DNA of 64,000 bases from Cyclobacteriaceae bacterium (GTDB lineage: Bacteria > Bacteroidota > Bacteroidia > Cytophagales > Cyclobacteriaceae). The notes below the pieces were generated by a model. It saw only the letters and a program-made list of their open reading frames with translations, made no database searches and was not told the DNA's origin. The position numbers were made by a program, and so were the translations under genes. The stretch is taken from contig JAEUTZ010000004.1 of assembly GCA_016787725.1 (NCBI GenBank), positions 339,259-403,258 on the forward strand. The letters are read 5' to 3'. Below, one piece after another: positions 1 to 9,205 of the stretch (the first letter of the stretch is position 1; each line of letters opens with the position of its first letter).

Positions 1-294
1 GTATTTTCGTGTGGTGCCAATGTGCCGTTTGCCGATCCGGAAATTTTCTTCGGATCAACCGGACTCTATGCGGATGAAAAAATCTCTGTCATTCCGGATT
101 TCATCGCGAACTGTGGTATGGCCCGGGTGTTTGCCTATTTTATGGAGAAAGAAGTGGAGATGACCGAGGAAGCAATCTTCTCAGATATTTCAACCACTAT
201 CAAAAAGGCATTGGAGAAGACCCTCCAAATTAGCCAATCGAAGACAAAAGTGGCTCAAACCTCGTTTGAAATCGCGTTGAAGCAATTGATATAG
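1..294 (+). CDS. Glu/Leu/Phe/Val-type amino-acid dehydrogenase, C-terminal fragment
   Basis: The reading frame is open from the first base, so this is the 3' end of a gene that starts outside the window. The visible 97 residues match the C-terminal part of the NAD(P)-binding domain of the Glu/Leu/Phe/Val dehydrogenase family: a CGAN motif near the beginning, then VIPDFIANCG, which corresponds to the family's PDYxxNAGG segment. Such enzymes oxidatively deaminate an amino acid to a 2-oxo acid in the cytosol. Substrate specificity cannot be judged because the catalytic lysine region lies outside. An ATG/GTG inside the fragment is not a real start. It ends about 90 bases before the first antiporter gene. 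Confidence 0.8.
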   Translation, partial: VFSCGANVPFADPEIFFGSTGLYADEKISVIPDFIANCGMARVFAYFMEKEVEMTEEAIFSDISTTIKKALEKTLQISQSKTKVAQTSFEIALKQLI

Positions 295-385
295 ATTGAC
301 CAGAAGGGTTTCTAAATAGGAAATATTGGTATTTTTGGTTGGGAGGGAGCGTAGTCTCGCTCTGACTTTAATCTGACCTAACACC

Positions 386-1348
386 ATGTTTCTCGCCTTC
401 TTGCTATTAGTAGTGGGGTTCGTAATTCTTATTAAAGGTGCCGATTTTCTGGTTGCCGGCTCTGCTTCGATTGCAAAAAAGTCAAATATCTCGAATCTTA
501 CCATTGGCCTTACCGTAGTGGCCTTCGGAACTTCCTCGCCCGAGCTGCTCGTGAATGTACTGTCATCTGTGAAGGGGTATAATGATGCTGCGTTTGGAAA
601 TGTAATCGGCAGCAACATCTTCAATTTACTTTTAATTCTGGGTGTTGCGGGGCTCATCTATCCGTTGGTAGTACATCGTAATACAGTTTCGTACGAGGTT
701 CCGTTATCGCTATTGGCGGCTATCATTCTTTTCATTTTGGTGAATGATAATTTGCTATTTGGGAATCCGGATAATTCACTGAGTCGTGTAGATGCTCTGA
801 TCTTACTGGCGTTTTTCGGACTTTTTATGTTCTACATCACACGAACCATGAAGGATGGTCCAGGGGGTGATGAAGGTGAACCGATTAAATTATACCGCAC
901 CGGGGTTTCCGTTTTTTATGTAATCCTGGGTCTTGCTATGTTGGTAGGAGGTGGCAGTTTGGCAGTAGAAAATGCAGTGGCCATTGCCCGACAGTATGGA
1001 CTTAGCGAAAAGCTGATTGGGCTTACCATTTTAGCTGCTGGAACCTCGCTACCCGAATTAGCAACTTCTGCCGTAGCCGCTTATCGTAAGAATACGGACA
1101 TTGCCATTGGGAATGTGGTGGGGTCTTGCATCTTCAACATTTTTTTAATCCTGGGGATCACCGCGGCAATAAAGCCTTTACCATATAATACAGCATTGAA
1201 TTTTGATATTTATATACTGGGCGGCTCAACTGTTTTGCTTATGATCTTTATGTTTACACTTAACCAGCGAAAGTTAGATCGTTGGGAAGCGCTTATTATG
1301 TTTTTATCTTATATCGCATACACAATTGTTTTAATGGGTATGGAATAG
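386..1348 (+). CDS. calcium/sodium antiporter, CaCA family (copy 1)
   Basis: A 320-residue inner-membrane exchanger of the Ca2+/cation antiporter family (YrbG-like), expected to move Ca2+ against Na+ or H+. The two alpha repeats are visible: GTSSPELLVN followed by GNVIGSNIFN in the N-terminal half, and GTSLPELATS followed by GNVVGSCIFN in the C-terminal half. About ten hydrophobic helices fill the chain, which is the usual length. The second alpha repeat has Cys where the family (and the neighbouring copy) has Asn in GSNIFN. A paralogue of identical length lies 475 bases downstream, so the two arose by tandem duplication. The ATG at 386 begins directly with the first membrane segment. Confidence 0.9.
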   Translation: MFLAFLLLVVGFVILIKGADFLVAGSASIAKKSNISNLTIGLTVVAFGTSSPELLVNVLSSVKGYNDAAFGNVIGSNIFNLLLILGVAGLIYPLVVHRNTVSYEVPLSLLAAIILFILVNDNLLFGNPDNSLSRVDALILLAFFGLFMFYITRTMKDGPGGDEGEPIKLYRTGVSVFYVILGLAMLVGGGSLAVENAVAIARQYGLSEKLIGLTILAAGTSLPELATSAVAAYRKNTDIAIGNVVGSCIFNIFLILGITAAIKPLPYNTALNFDIYILGGSTVLLMIFMFTLNQRKLDRWEALIMFLSYIAYTIVLMGME

Positions 1349-1381
1349 CCGTGATAGGCGCTTTTCTATTAGCCGTTAACA

Positions 1382-1774
1382 ATGGTTGAGATCGAACAAA
1401 TCAGTCTAATTTCGGTAAGGTTTATTTCGTTATTTTTGATTATGTCTTATTGGCGCGATTCTCCGGGTTTTTCCGTTTTGTTGTTGGTAAGCTTAATGGT
1501 TGTTCAAGCGAACACTTTCCAGTCGGGCAGGAGAATTGACTTATCTGATAAACCTTGCTTTAGCTCAAACCATGTTAAGTTTTCTCCTGCCACGTTGAAG
1601 CAGGTTGTTTCAGTTGACAACCTGGTAGTTCGGACTCCTGTTTTTTTACTTGAAGTGGAGACTAAATCCTTGAATCGGGTGCCGATACCCTTTTCAACTT
1701 CTACGAATCATGTGCCTAAGTGGCGGATTGTTTATACCGGCTTGATTTTATTGATTAGGGTGTTAAGGATATAG
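1382..1774 (+). CDS. hypothetical protein between the antiporter copies (doubtful)
   Basis: This 130-residue frame fills the gap between the two CaCA genes. I recognise no family. It contains a hydrophobic stretch at about residues 15-45 and another at the C-terminus, so from an internal Met (about residue 21) it could be a small exported or membrane protein. Composition is not strongly protein-like and the ORF may be a chance opening in what was left between two duplicated genes. It is listed because nothing else explains this 390-base gap. Confidence 0.25.
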   Translation: MVEIEQISLISVRFISLFLIMSYWRDSPGFSVLLLVSLMVVQANTFQSGRRIDLSDKPCFSSNHVKFSPATLKQVVSVDNLVVRTPVFLLEVETKSLNRVPIPFSTSTNHVPKWRIVYTGLILLIRVLRI

Positions 1775-1823
1775 AGTGGTTTATTATCAAATAATCATTC
1801 ATTTACCTTAACCCTAATTAACC

Positions 1824-2786
1824 ATGTTACTCGCATTTACTTTATTAATAGTAGGATTTTCAATCCTCATCAAAGGCGCAGACTTTTTGGTCAATGGCTC
1901 TTCCTCAATAGCAAAACGATTCAATATTTCGAATCTCGCCATAGGACTTACCGTAGTCGCGTTCGGTACGTCTACTCCCGAATTACTGGTAAATATCATG
2001 TCTTCAGTGAAAGGCTATAATGATGCAGCATTTGGCAATATTATTGGCAGCAATGTTTTTAACCTGCTCTTTATCCTGGGCATTTCAGGATTAATCTACC
2101 CGTTGGTCGTACACCGTAATACAGTTTCGTTTGAAGTTCCCTTGTCGCTGCTCGCTGCGGTGGTCTTATTCGTGCTGGTCAATGACCAGCTTATTTGGGG
2201 CGCACCTGAAAATATCCTAACCCTGGTGGATGCTTTAATTCTATTGGTGTTTTTCGGGCTTTTTATGTATTACATCGTACGAACCATGAAAAGTACAACG
2301 AGTGCAGATGAAGGTGGACCTATCAAGATTTATCGCACTGGCCGTTCGGTACTTTTTGTTGTACTGGGATTGGCCATGTTGGTTGGAGGGGGAAGCCTAG
2401 TGGTGGACAATGCGGTTGCCATTGCTCATCACTATGGACTTAGCGAGAAATTGATTGGGTTAACCATTCTTGCCGCGGGAACTTCCCTTCCGGAACTGGC
2501 TACATCAGCGGTAGCTGCCTACCGAAGGAACACAGACATTGCCATTGGAAATGTAGTGGGGTCAAATATTTTTAACATCTTTTTCATTTTGGGAGTAACC
2601 GGAATCATCCGTCCAACACCTTATAACACGGCTATGAATTTTGATATTTATGTACTGGGAGCGTCTACGGTACTCCTGATGATTTTTATGTTTACATTAA
2701 ATCAACGCAAGCTGGATCGGTGGGAAGCGTTACTGATGTTGTTGGCTTATTTTGCGTATACAGGAGTTCTCATCGGGCTTGAGTAA
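1824..2786 (+). CDS. calcium/sodium antiporter, CaCA family (copy 2)
   Basis: A second 320-residue CaCA exchanger. Both alpha repeats are canonical here: GTSTPELLVN with GNIIGSNVFN, and GTSLPELATS with GNVVGSNIFN. It aligns with copy 1 over the full length without visible gaps, and the last 150 residues are nearly identical. It is predicted to extrude Ca2+ across the inner membrane. The gene ends just before a strong terminator hairpin that also serves the convergent nhaD genes, which places the two pairs of cation antiporters back to back. Confidence 0.9.
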   Translation: MLLAFTLLIVGFSILIKGADFLVNGSSSIAKRFNISNLAIGLTVVAFGTSTPELLVNIMSSVKGYNDAAFGNIIGSNVFNLLFILGISGLIYPLVVHRNTVSFEVPLSLLAAVVLFVLVNDQLIWGAPENILTLVDALILLVFFGLFMYYIVRTMKSTTSADEGGPIKIYRTGRSVLFVVLGLAMLVGGGSLVVDNAVAIAHHYGLSEKLIGLTILAAGTSLPELATSAVAAYRRNTDIAIGNVVGSNIFNIFFILGVTGIIRPTPYNTAMNFDIYVLGASTVLLMIFMFTLNQRKLDRWEALLMLLAYFAYTGVLIGLE

Positions 2787-2804
2787 CTCTACCAGATTTT
2801 GGTT

Positions 2805-2836
2805 AAAAAAGAGGGGAGTTACTCCCCTCTTTTTTT
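2805..2836. terminator. bidirectional intrinsic terminator
   Basis: The arms GAGGGGAG (2811-2818) and CTCCCCTC (2822-2829) form a perfect stem with a three-base loop. It is preceded by a run of six A and followed by seven T, so it can stop transcription from both the antiporter genes on the plus strand and nhaD on the minus strand. Confidence 0.9.
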
Positions 2837-2848
2837 AGTAAGCTCCCT

Positions 2849-4240
2849 TTAAGCAGGTGGGTGTACCGCTAAATAGGGTTGAATAATCAGATAAATAATA
2901 GCCCCTGCGAAATAACCCAGCATCGCGAGTAAGGAGATTCGTTTGAGATACCAGATGAAATCGATTTTTTCAATTCCCATGGCTGCGACCCCAGCTGCTG
3001 AACCGATGATTAAAATACTTCCACCTGTTCCAGCACAATAGGCCAAATATTCCCAAAGCATGTGGTCCATGTAATAAATGTCCATGCTGTACATACCCAT
3101 GCTGGCAGCTACTAGAGGTACGTTATCGACAATGGCGGAAAGTAATCCTATTAGTGTAACAATTATCCGCTGATCTCCTATGGATTCATCCAACCAGGAT
3201 GCCAGATGATGAAGAATTTGCATGGACTCCAGAGCCCCAACAGCCAATAAAATTCCGAGAAAGAATAATACACTCGGTACATCAATTCGCGAGAGAGCAC
3301 CAGCCACAGTATAGTTTTTCTTTACAGCTTCGTCCAATTCAGGGTTAATGAGTTCAGAGACAACCCAAAGTACCCCTAAGCCCAACAAAATTCCTGTATA
3401 AGGGGGCATGTGTGTTATGGTTTTAAAGATTGGCACGAATATGAGGGCACCAACACCCAGAAATAGCATGAGGTTCCCTGACCGTACAGTTGTGTCATGA
3501 CCATGCGCTTTTTGCTCTTGAGCTTCACCCAAGGTTCCCTTCAATGTAAAATTCAAATAGATTAAAGGTATTAACATACAGGCCACACTGGGCAAAAACA
3601 GAGTGATCATGATATTACCCGTTGATATCTGACCTCCGATCCATAACATTGTGGTAGTTACATCCCCAATGGGCGTCCACGCACCTCCTGCATTGGCCGC
3701 TATAACAATCATTCCGGCAAAGAACAAACGCATTTCTTTATCCGAAATCAATTTTCGGATCAAGGATAACATAACAATTGTGGTAGTAAGATTATCCAGC
3801 ACGGCCGATAGAAAGAACGTTACCCAACAAATTATCCAAAGCAACACTTTTGGATTTTTCGTTTTAATTCTATCGGTAATAAACTTAAAACCATGATGTG
3901 CGTCTACCAATTCAACTATGGTCATAGCACCCATCAGGAAGAATAAGATCTGAGCAATGCCACTCAAATGTTCCGATAGCTCAAAGGTCACAAACTCGCG
4001 GTAAAGCTCACCGGAGGTCAATGCCGAAAACTTATCGCCCAATTCGACTTTTAAAACTTGTAAAAAGGAATTATAAGATTCGCTTTCAGTAACTGCAGGA
4101 GAAGGATCCGATAATACAAAAAGGGTCCAGCAAATTACTCCGGCTAGCAAGGCGGAGGCAGTTTTATTTATCTTAATTGGATGTTCAAGGGCAATGGCTA
4201 AATAGCCAATAACAAATACGATGATAACGAGCGCCTCCAT
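2849..4240 (-). CDS. nhaD: sodium:proton antiporter NhaD (copy A)
   Basis: A 463-residue, multi-helix inner-membrane protein of the NhaD / arsenite-permease (ion transporter) superfamily. NhaD exchanges Na+ (or Li+) for H+ and supports growth at raised salt or pH. Family segments visible include the region FLSAVLDNLTTTIVM, the stretch GGAWTPIGDVTTTMLW, and near the C-terminus SAIVDNVPLVAAS and GTGGSILIIGSAAG. It is slightly longer than copy B because of an insertion after the first helices (roughly residues 45-90). It lies downstream of copy B on the same strand, separated by 78 bases, so the two are probably co-transcribed. Confidence 0.9.
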   Translation of the reverse strand: MEALVIIVFVIGYLAIALEHPIKINKTASALLAGVICWTLFVLSDPSPAVTESESYNSFLQVLKVELGDKFSALTSGELYREFVTFELSEHLSGIAQILFFLMGAMTIVELVDAHHGFKFITDRIKTKNPKVLLWIICWVTFFLSAVLDNLTTTIVMLSLIRKLISDKEMRLFFAGMIVIAANAGGAWTPIGDVTTTMLWIGGQISTGNIMITLFLPSVACMLIPLIYLNFTLKGTLGEAQEQKAHGHDTTVRSGNLMLFLGVGALIFVPIFKTITHMPPYTGILLGLGVLWVVSELINPELDEAVKKNYTVAGALSRIDVPSVLFFLGILLAVGALESMQILHHLASWLDESIGDQRIIVTLIGLLSAIVDNVPLVAASMGMYSMDIYYMDHMLWEYLAYCAGTGGSILIIGSAAGVAAMGIEKIDFIWYLKRISLLAMLGYFAGAIIYLIIQPYLAVHPPA

Positions 4241-4318
4241 GAGTTTAAGGTTAGTTCCTCCTAGTTTAGGAAAATTTTGGAAAAACTCGTAATTCTAACC
4301 CAAATCAACCCTATAAAT

Positions 4319-5629
4319 TTAATGGACGGCTAAAAACGGATAAATAATCAGGTAAACGATGGCTCCGGCAAAGTACCCCAGGGCAGCCAGCCAGGCAATC
4401 TTTTTCAAGTACCAGATAAAATCTACTTTCTCCATACCCATCACCGCAACGCCTGCCGCTGAACCGATAATAAGAATACTACCCCCTGTTCCGGCACAAT
4501 ATGCTAGGTATTCCCAAATCATGTGATCCGTTGGATAAGTTTCCATGCTGTACATTCCCATACTGGCAGCAACCAGGGGCACATTATCTACAATTGCAGA
4601 TAACACTCCAATGAGCGTAATAATGATCCGGTTATCCTTTAGCGTGGTGTCCAGCCAGGCTGCAAAGTGATGGAGAATTTCCATTGATTCGAGGGCAGCC
4701 ACCGCCAAAAGTATTCCCAGAAAAAATAAGACACTGGGCACATCAATGCGTGTCAGGGCACCGGCTGCTGTATAAGGCCTCTTCTCGGCCTCATCCATAT
4801 CCGGATTGATAAGCTCCGATGCAACCCATAGCACTCCTAGTGCAAATAACATACCTAAATAAGGCGGAAGTTGGGTGACGGTTTTAAATACAGGAACCGA
4901 TATTAATCCTCCTACCCCTAAAGTCAACATAGTCAGAGAACCTTTAACTGGGGCATTGCCATTGCTATGACCATGGTCGACAGCGTTGTTCGACTCCTGA
5001 TTATCATAACTTCCTAGATCACCCTTTAAGGTGAATTGCAGGTAGATCAGAGGGACGGCTATACAAACCACACTCGGCAAGAACAAGGTGAGCATGATGT
5101 TACCGGATGAGATTTGTCCACCTATCCAAAGCATGGTGGTTGTAACATCTCCAATGGGGGACCACGCCCCGCCCGCATTGGCGGCAATCACGATCATCCC
5201 TACAAAGAATAGGCGCATTTCCCGATTTGGAACTAGCTTTCTGATAAGTGATACCATCACAATGGAGGTGGTCAGATTATCCAGGATGGCCGATAGTATG
5301 AATGTTACACTACAAATAATCCAAAGTAATTTCTTGGGGTTTTTTGTATTAATGCGATCGGTAATGATCTTAAATCCCTGGTAGGCATCCACTAACTCAA
5401 CAATAGTCATGGCACCCATCAAAAAAAACAAGATTCCCGAAATAGATCCGAGGTGCTCGCCCAGTTGTTCGGTGATATGCGCTATGGAAGTCTGTGATAA
5501 AAGCGCATAAAGTGTCCAGCAAATTACACCGGTAAGAAGAGCCGATGCAGTTTTGTTTATTTTAATTGGATGTTCAAGGGCAATGGCAAGATAGCCAACA
5601 ACGAAGATGATAATTACAATTGCTTCCAT
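4319..5629 (-). CDS. nhaD: sodium:proton antiporter NhaD (copy B)
   Basis: A 436-residue paralogue of the downstream gene with the same conserved segments (SAILDNLTTSIVM, GGAWSPIGDVTTTMLW, SAIVDNVPLVAAS, GTGGSILIIGSAAG). A His-containing cytoplasmic or periplasmic loop (HGHSNG, about residue 220) is more His-rich than in copy A. The start is set at the ATG at 5629; an upstream TTG would add only two residues. It is predicted to exchange Na+ and H+ across the inner membrane. Two adjacent NhaD copies next to two CaCA copies suggest dedicated Na+/Ca2+ homeostasis. Confidence 0.9.
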   Translation of the reverse strand: MEAIVIIIFVVGYLAIALEHPIKINKTASALLTGVICWTLYALLSQTSIAHITEQLGEHLGSISGILFFLMGAMTIVELVDAYQGFKIITDRINTKNPKKLLWIICSVTFILSAILDNLTTSIVMVSLIRKLVPNREMRLFFVGMIVIAANAGGAWSPIGDVTTTMLWIGGQISSGNIMLTLFLPSVVCIAVPLIYLQFTLKGDLGSYDNQESNNAVDHGHSNGNAPVKGSLTMLTLGVGGLISVPVFKTVTQLPPYLGMLFALGVLWVASELINPDMDEAEKRPYTAAGALTRIDVPSVLFFLGILLAVAALESMEILHHFAAWLDTTLKDNRIIITLIGVLSAIVDNVPLVAASMGMYSMETYPTDHMIWEYLAYCAGTGGSILIIGSAAGVAVMGMEKVDFIWYLKKIAWLAALGYFAGAIVYLIIYPFLAVH

Positions 5630-6240
5630 GGACAATCTGGTGGGTTTTCAAAGTAAAACATACCTATTTGCGAAGTGAGCAAGATAATTATTACCGGTCA
5701 GCCCAGTTATTAATTGTTGGTTAGAAAACGGATAGTCGACTAGCACTCGATCCCGTAACATCTTTAAATTTTACTTAACATTAAGAAATCCGGATTACAG
5801 GACAGAATAGTTTTTAGTAGCCGGTAAGCACAGCACGCAATACTGAACAGTTAATCTGAAAAATATAATTGGCTGCCGGTTCTATCAGCTGCACGATCAA
5901 GGCTAGCACTTCAGGTTATAAAATGAAGCAAGAGCAAACCAAACCGTTGAAACCGGAAAGGAAATATTGTTGTGGCTAATCCGCTCCTTCCAACACGCTG
6001 TAACTGGTGTATATACTTTTAGGGCGGGCCTTGAGGGATTGGAAATCCATTTGACGTTGTATTTCATTAGATCCACATTGTGATTCTGTTTGAATACATA
6101 CGCATAAACTGGAGGTGTTCCCGAGCAAGTCCGGGAGCAAAAAAAGCATCACTCAACCTTACTAACTTAGCTATGGATGCAGTAGGCCAGATGAATGGAA
6201 TAGGATAACCCAATAAATAGATCCTTGGGAATTTTTATCA
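5630..6240. other. gene-poor spacer upstream of nhaD
   Basis: About 600 bases between the divergent-side start of nhaD and the terminator of the TonB receptor gene. No RNA gene or recognisable protein domain was found. One open frame on the minus strand (5903-6148, roughly 80 codons, with no convincing start) could be decayed coding sequence, but no family could be named. The nhaD promoter should lie near 5640-5720. Confidence 0.4.
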
Positions 6241-6287
6241 AAAAACAAGAAAAAGAGGCTGTAACCTATTTTTTTGTTACAGCCTCC
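6241..6287 (-). terminator. terminator of the TonB receptor gene
   Basis: The arms GAGGCTGTAAC (6256-6266) and GTTACAGCCTC (6277-6287) form an 11-bp perfect stem with a ten-base loop. On the minus strand it is followed by TTTTTCTTGTTTTTT. It lies 26 bases past the stop codon of the receptor gene. Confidence 0.9.
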
Positions 6288-6313
6288 TATAAATCAATTT
6301 TTAATCATTTTTA

Positions 6314-9082
6314 TCAGAACTTATAAGTAAACTGAAACAGGAAAGTCGTTCCCATTTGGCTAAAGTGTGCACCATCGTACGTTAGCACGGGATATCGTCC
6401 ATTAAAGGTGATGTAGCTTACTTGTTCTTGTTTCTGAGCTTCATCAGCGAGAATGGCAGCGCCTGTCGGATTATGAGCCTTCATCACATATTCAGGCATT
6501 ACATTTAAGATATTCTGCGCTGTTAGTGAAAAGGAAGCCTTCGGACTAGCGTTATAAGTAAATCCAAGATCGGTAAGCACTTTTGTTTTGAATTCGATAA
6601 AGAGATTATCATCGAGGTCTGCATTATTAAAGGTTGTAGGTCCGAATATAGTGTTATTCAAGTTGAAGTAGAACTTGCCGGCAGTCAAATCGGCACCCAC
6701 AATAACTTTATACTTGGGTCTGCTTGTTGTCATCAGGGATTCCTGCGTCTGATTGAACAGATCCTGGTTGTTTGCTTCAAGAATTGGAGTGCTCTTCACG
6801 CCTTCCCAACCCCCAATTAATTCGTTGCTGATAGTATAGTTACCGGCAAGATTGAAACCAAGTTTATTTGAGCCTACGGTAAGATTTCTTACACTGGCTA
6901 CTACATCAACACCGGATGTTTTGGTTTCGGCTGCGTTTATGAAAAAACTAATATTACTAACATCTACCCCAGCTACAGTAGCGGAAACTTCGTTGCTGTA
7001 AATCACTCTATCTTTAATGCGAATGGAATAATAGTCAGCGGTCAGTGAAAAATTAGAGTTTGGATTATAGCCCACTCCAAACGTAAAATTATTGGATTTT
7101 TCGGCCTTAAGTTTTGGCACTTGGAGTAACTGTGCTTCGCGGCTGAAGTTGTTTGCAAGACCGGTGATGACAATATCACCGCCTGAGAATGAAGCCTGAC
7201 TTAACGAAAGGTATTGTTGGTGCAGGGTGGGGGCTCTAAAACCACTTGACACGGAGGTCCGCAACGTTACCATATCTCCTATTTTATACCGCGATGTAAG
7301 TTTGTACACATTGGCGGCTCCAAAATCAGAGTAGTTTTCGGTTCGTACGGTACCACCGATGAGGAACCTTTCAGTGATATCCCAGTTTAAATCGAGATAG
7401 GCACCGATATTAAATCTATTGGCTTTAATGGCATTGCGCTCCTGAAATCCCGGAAACGAATTAGCTCCTTCACTTGAGTAGGAGGCAGTGTCTCCTGCAA
7501 TTATCTCATAATTTTCTGACCTGAATTCAGAACCTATGGCGATAAAAAATTTATCACTAATGGGTCTTGAGAAGTCGATATTGCCAACTAGGTGATTGAA
7601 TGCGAAGCCACCAGGTTTAAATGAAACCGGACTATTCTTTACCAAGGCCCTGTTCACCGTATTGTTTACGGTAAATAACATCTTGTTTCCCCCTACGGTA
7701 AGGCTCATATCTTGTTTCCAGCCACCTAAATTTTGGGAACGCAAGCCAATGGTGCCATTGTAATCGCTCAAATCGCCATCAAACGAAGGTTGGTAACCAA
7801 GATACCCTTCATACAAGCCCGCTGCTTTATCAGCTGCAAAAGCAGCTTGAACCGCGGCTCCATTGGGTCCACCTGTGTAGTCGTCACCGGTATAATCTGG
7901 TGCACCTGGGATTCGGGTATGCAATAAACCCTGGTCTATTCTCCAATAAGGTTGCCGATAGTTTGCATTGCTAAGAGTCTTTCTATACACGTAGGCCGCG
8001 TTCGCATAGATTTCAGAATTCTCGCCTACCGGTAGTGCACCGTTAAGTAAGAACTTTGCGGATGTATTTTCAGGTGTACCGTTTTTATTTAATCCATCAG
8101 GAAAACGAGCGAGGAAATTATTAACACCGTTAATTGCATTAGCGGATCCATCTGTTAAATCCCTTATATCACTGGCAGCATCGATCTTGTCTTCCCGAAT
8201 GGCGGCATCTTGATGCGAAAACGAAATATGACTATTTATAAATCCATTGTTAGGAAGGCTGGCTCCGCTATTGTAGTTTAATGAGTAAGCTTGGCCTCCG
8301 TAATTCAGGGTAGATCCGGTATTCAGCGTAACGGTGGTCCCGTCATAATTATCCTTTAATATGATATTCATGACTCCGGCTATTGCATCAGAGCCATATT
8401 GCGCAGACGCTCCATCTCTTAAGATTTCAACTCGCTTAATCGCATCGGTAGGAATTGCAGTAAGGTCGGCTCCGGTTTCACCACGACCGGGGCTTGTTTG
8501 GGTGTATACCAGGGAAGTAAGATTTTTTCGTTTTCCATTGATAAGGATTAACGTGCGGCTCGGTCCAAGATTTCTGAGCTCATAAGGATCGAACAAGGAA
8601 GTAGCATCATTTACAGGTGTATTTACGGTATTAAAAGAAGGTACCCGGTACTGCAAGGCTTTATCAAACGTAATTTGCCCAGTTGTCCTCAGGTCAGTAG
8701 CGGTGAAATTGTCAATTGGCAATGGGGTGTCGGTGATAGTCCGCTGTGAACCGCGGCCAACAGAGACCACCACTTCTTCCAATTCGCTTGCACTGGCTTC
8801 GAGCGTTATCGTAATATTGGTCATCGAAGTTATATCAACTTCTTGCGTAAGGAAGCCCACAAACGACACAATCAGTCTGTTGGAATTAACTGGCACCGAT
8901 AGGGTAAACCTTCCATTTGCATCCGTTGTAGTTCCCGAGGTAGAACCTTTTACGATAATGTTTGCACCCGCAATTGGCGATCCATCCGATTTATCAGAAA
9001 CTGTACCCGACACATCTCGGGTTTGGGCGAGGGCTATTGTTCCCGAAAAGAGGAGAACAAATAGCAATAAAGTAATTTTCAT
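6314..9082 (-). CDS. TonB-dependent outer-membrane receptor with carboxypeptidase-regulatory-like domain
   Basis: A 922-residue outer-membrane protein. Residues 1-19 are a Sec signal peptide ending ALAQ; residues about 23-110 are a CarboxypepD_reg-like beta-sandwich (GTVSDKSDGSPIAGANI, then DANGRFTLSV). A plug domain follows at about 118-245, with LINGKRKN and RVEILRDGASAQYGSDAIAG, and then a beta-barrel that ends in aromatic Phe, as expected for BamA-dependent insertion. It has the Bacteroidota architecture but no SusD-like lipoprotein gene next to it, so it is not a classic SusCD polysaccharide locus. The transported substrate is unknown. The gene stands alone, with its own terminator downstream. 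Confidence 0.92.
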   Translation of the reverse strand: MKITLLLFVLLFSGTIALAQTRDVSGTVSDKSDGSPIAGANIIVKGSTSGTTTDANGRFTLSVPVNSNRLIVSFVGFLTQEVDITSMTNITITLEASASELEEVVVSVGRGSQRTITDTPLPIDNFTATDLRTTGQITFDKALQYRVPSFNTVNTPVNDATSLFDPYELRNLGPSRTLILINGKRKNLTSLVYTQTSPGRGETGADLTAIPTDAIKRVEILRDGASAQYGSDAIAGVMNIILKDNYDGTTVTLNTGSTLNYGGQAYSLNYNSGASLPNNGFINSHISFSHQDAAIREDKIDAASDIRDLTDGSANAINGVNNFLARFPDGLNKNGTPENTSAKFLLNGALPVGENSEIYANAAYVYRKTLSNANYRQPYWRIDQGLLHTRIPGAPDYTGDDYTGGPNGAAVQAAFAADKAAGLYEGYLGYQPSFDGDLSDYNGTIGLRSQNLGGWKQDMSLTVGGNKMLFTVNNTVNRALVKNSPVSFKPGGFAFNHLVGNIDFSRPISDKFFIAIGSEFRSENYEIIAGDTASYSSEGANSFPGFQERNAIKANRFNIGAYLDLNWDITERFLIGGTVRTENYSDFGAANVYKLTSRYKIGDMVTLRTSVSSGFRAPTLHQQYLSLSQASFSGGDIVITGLANNFSREAQLLQVPKLKAEKSNNFTFGVGYNPNSNFSLTADYYSIRIKDRVIYSNEVSATVAGVDVSNISFFINAAETKTSGVDVVASVRNLTVGSNKLGFNLAGNYTISNELIGGWEGVKSTPILEANNQDLFNQTQESLMTTSRPKYKVIVGADLTAGKFYFNLNNTIFGPTTFNNADLDDNLFIEFKTKVLTDLGFTYNASPKASFSLTAQNILNVMPEYVMKAHNPTGAAILADEAQKQEQVSYITFNGRYPVLTYDGAHFSQMGTTFLFQFTYKF

Positions 9083-9205
9083 AGGTTTGAGGGGTTAGAT
9101 TTAAGGAAATGAAATCTATCACTTAATATCCACTTTCGGAATGGGGTATAAAAAATGTCAGGCAGGAGGCACCGACATTTTGTTAAAAAGTGGTAGAAAC
9201 CCTAC

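Noticed and set aside
5903-6148. Open minus-strand frame of about 80 codons in the spacer upstream of nhaD
   Set aside because: It has no convincing start, follows a T-run and matches no family I recognise; it could be decayed coding DNA but cannot be supported.
6314-9082. SusC-type polysaccharide utilisation locus
   Set aside because: No SusD-like gene, glycoside hydrolase or sensor lies next to this receptor.
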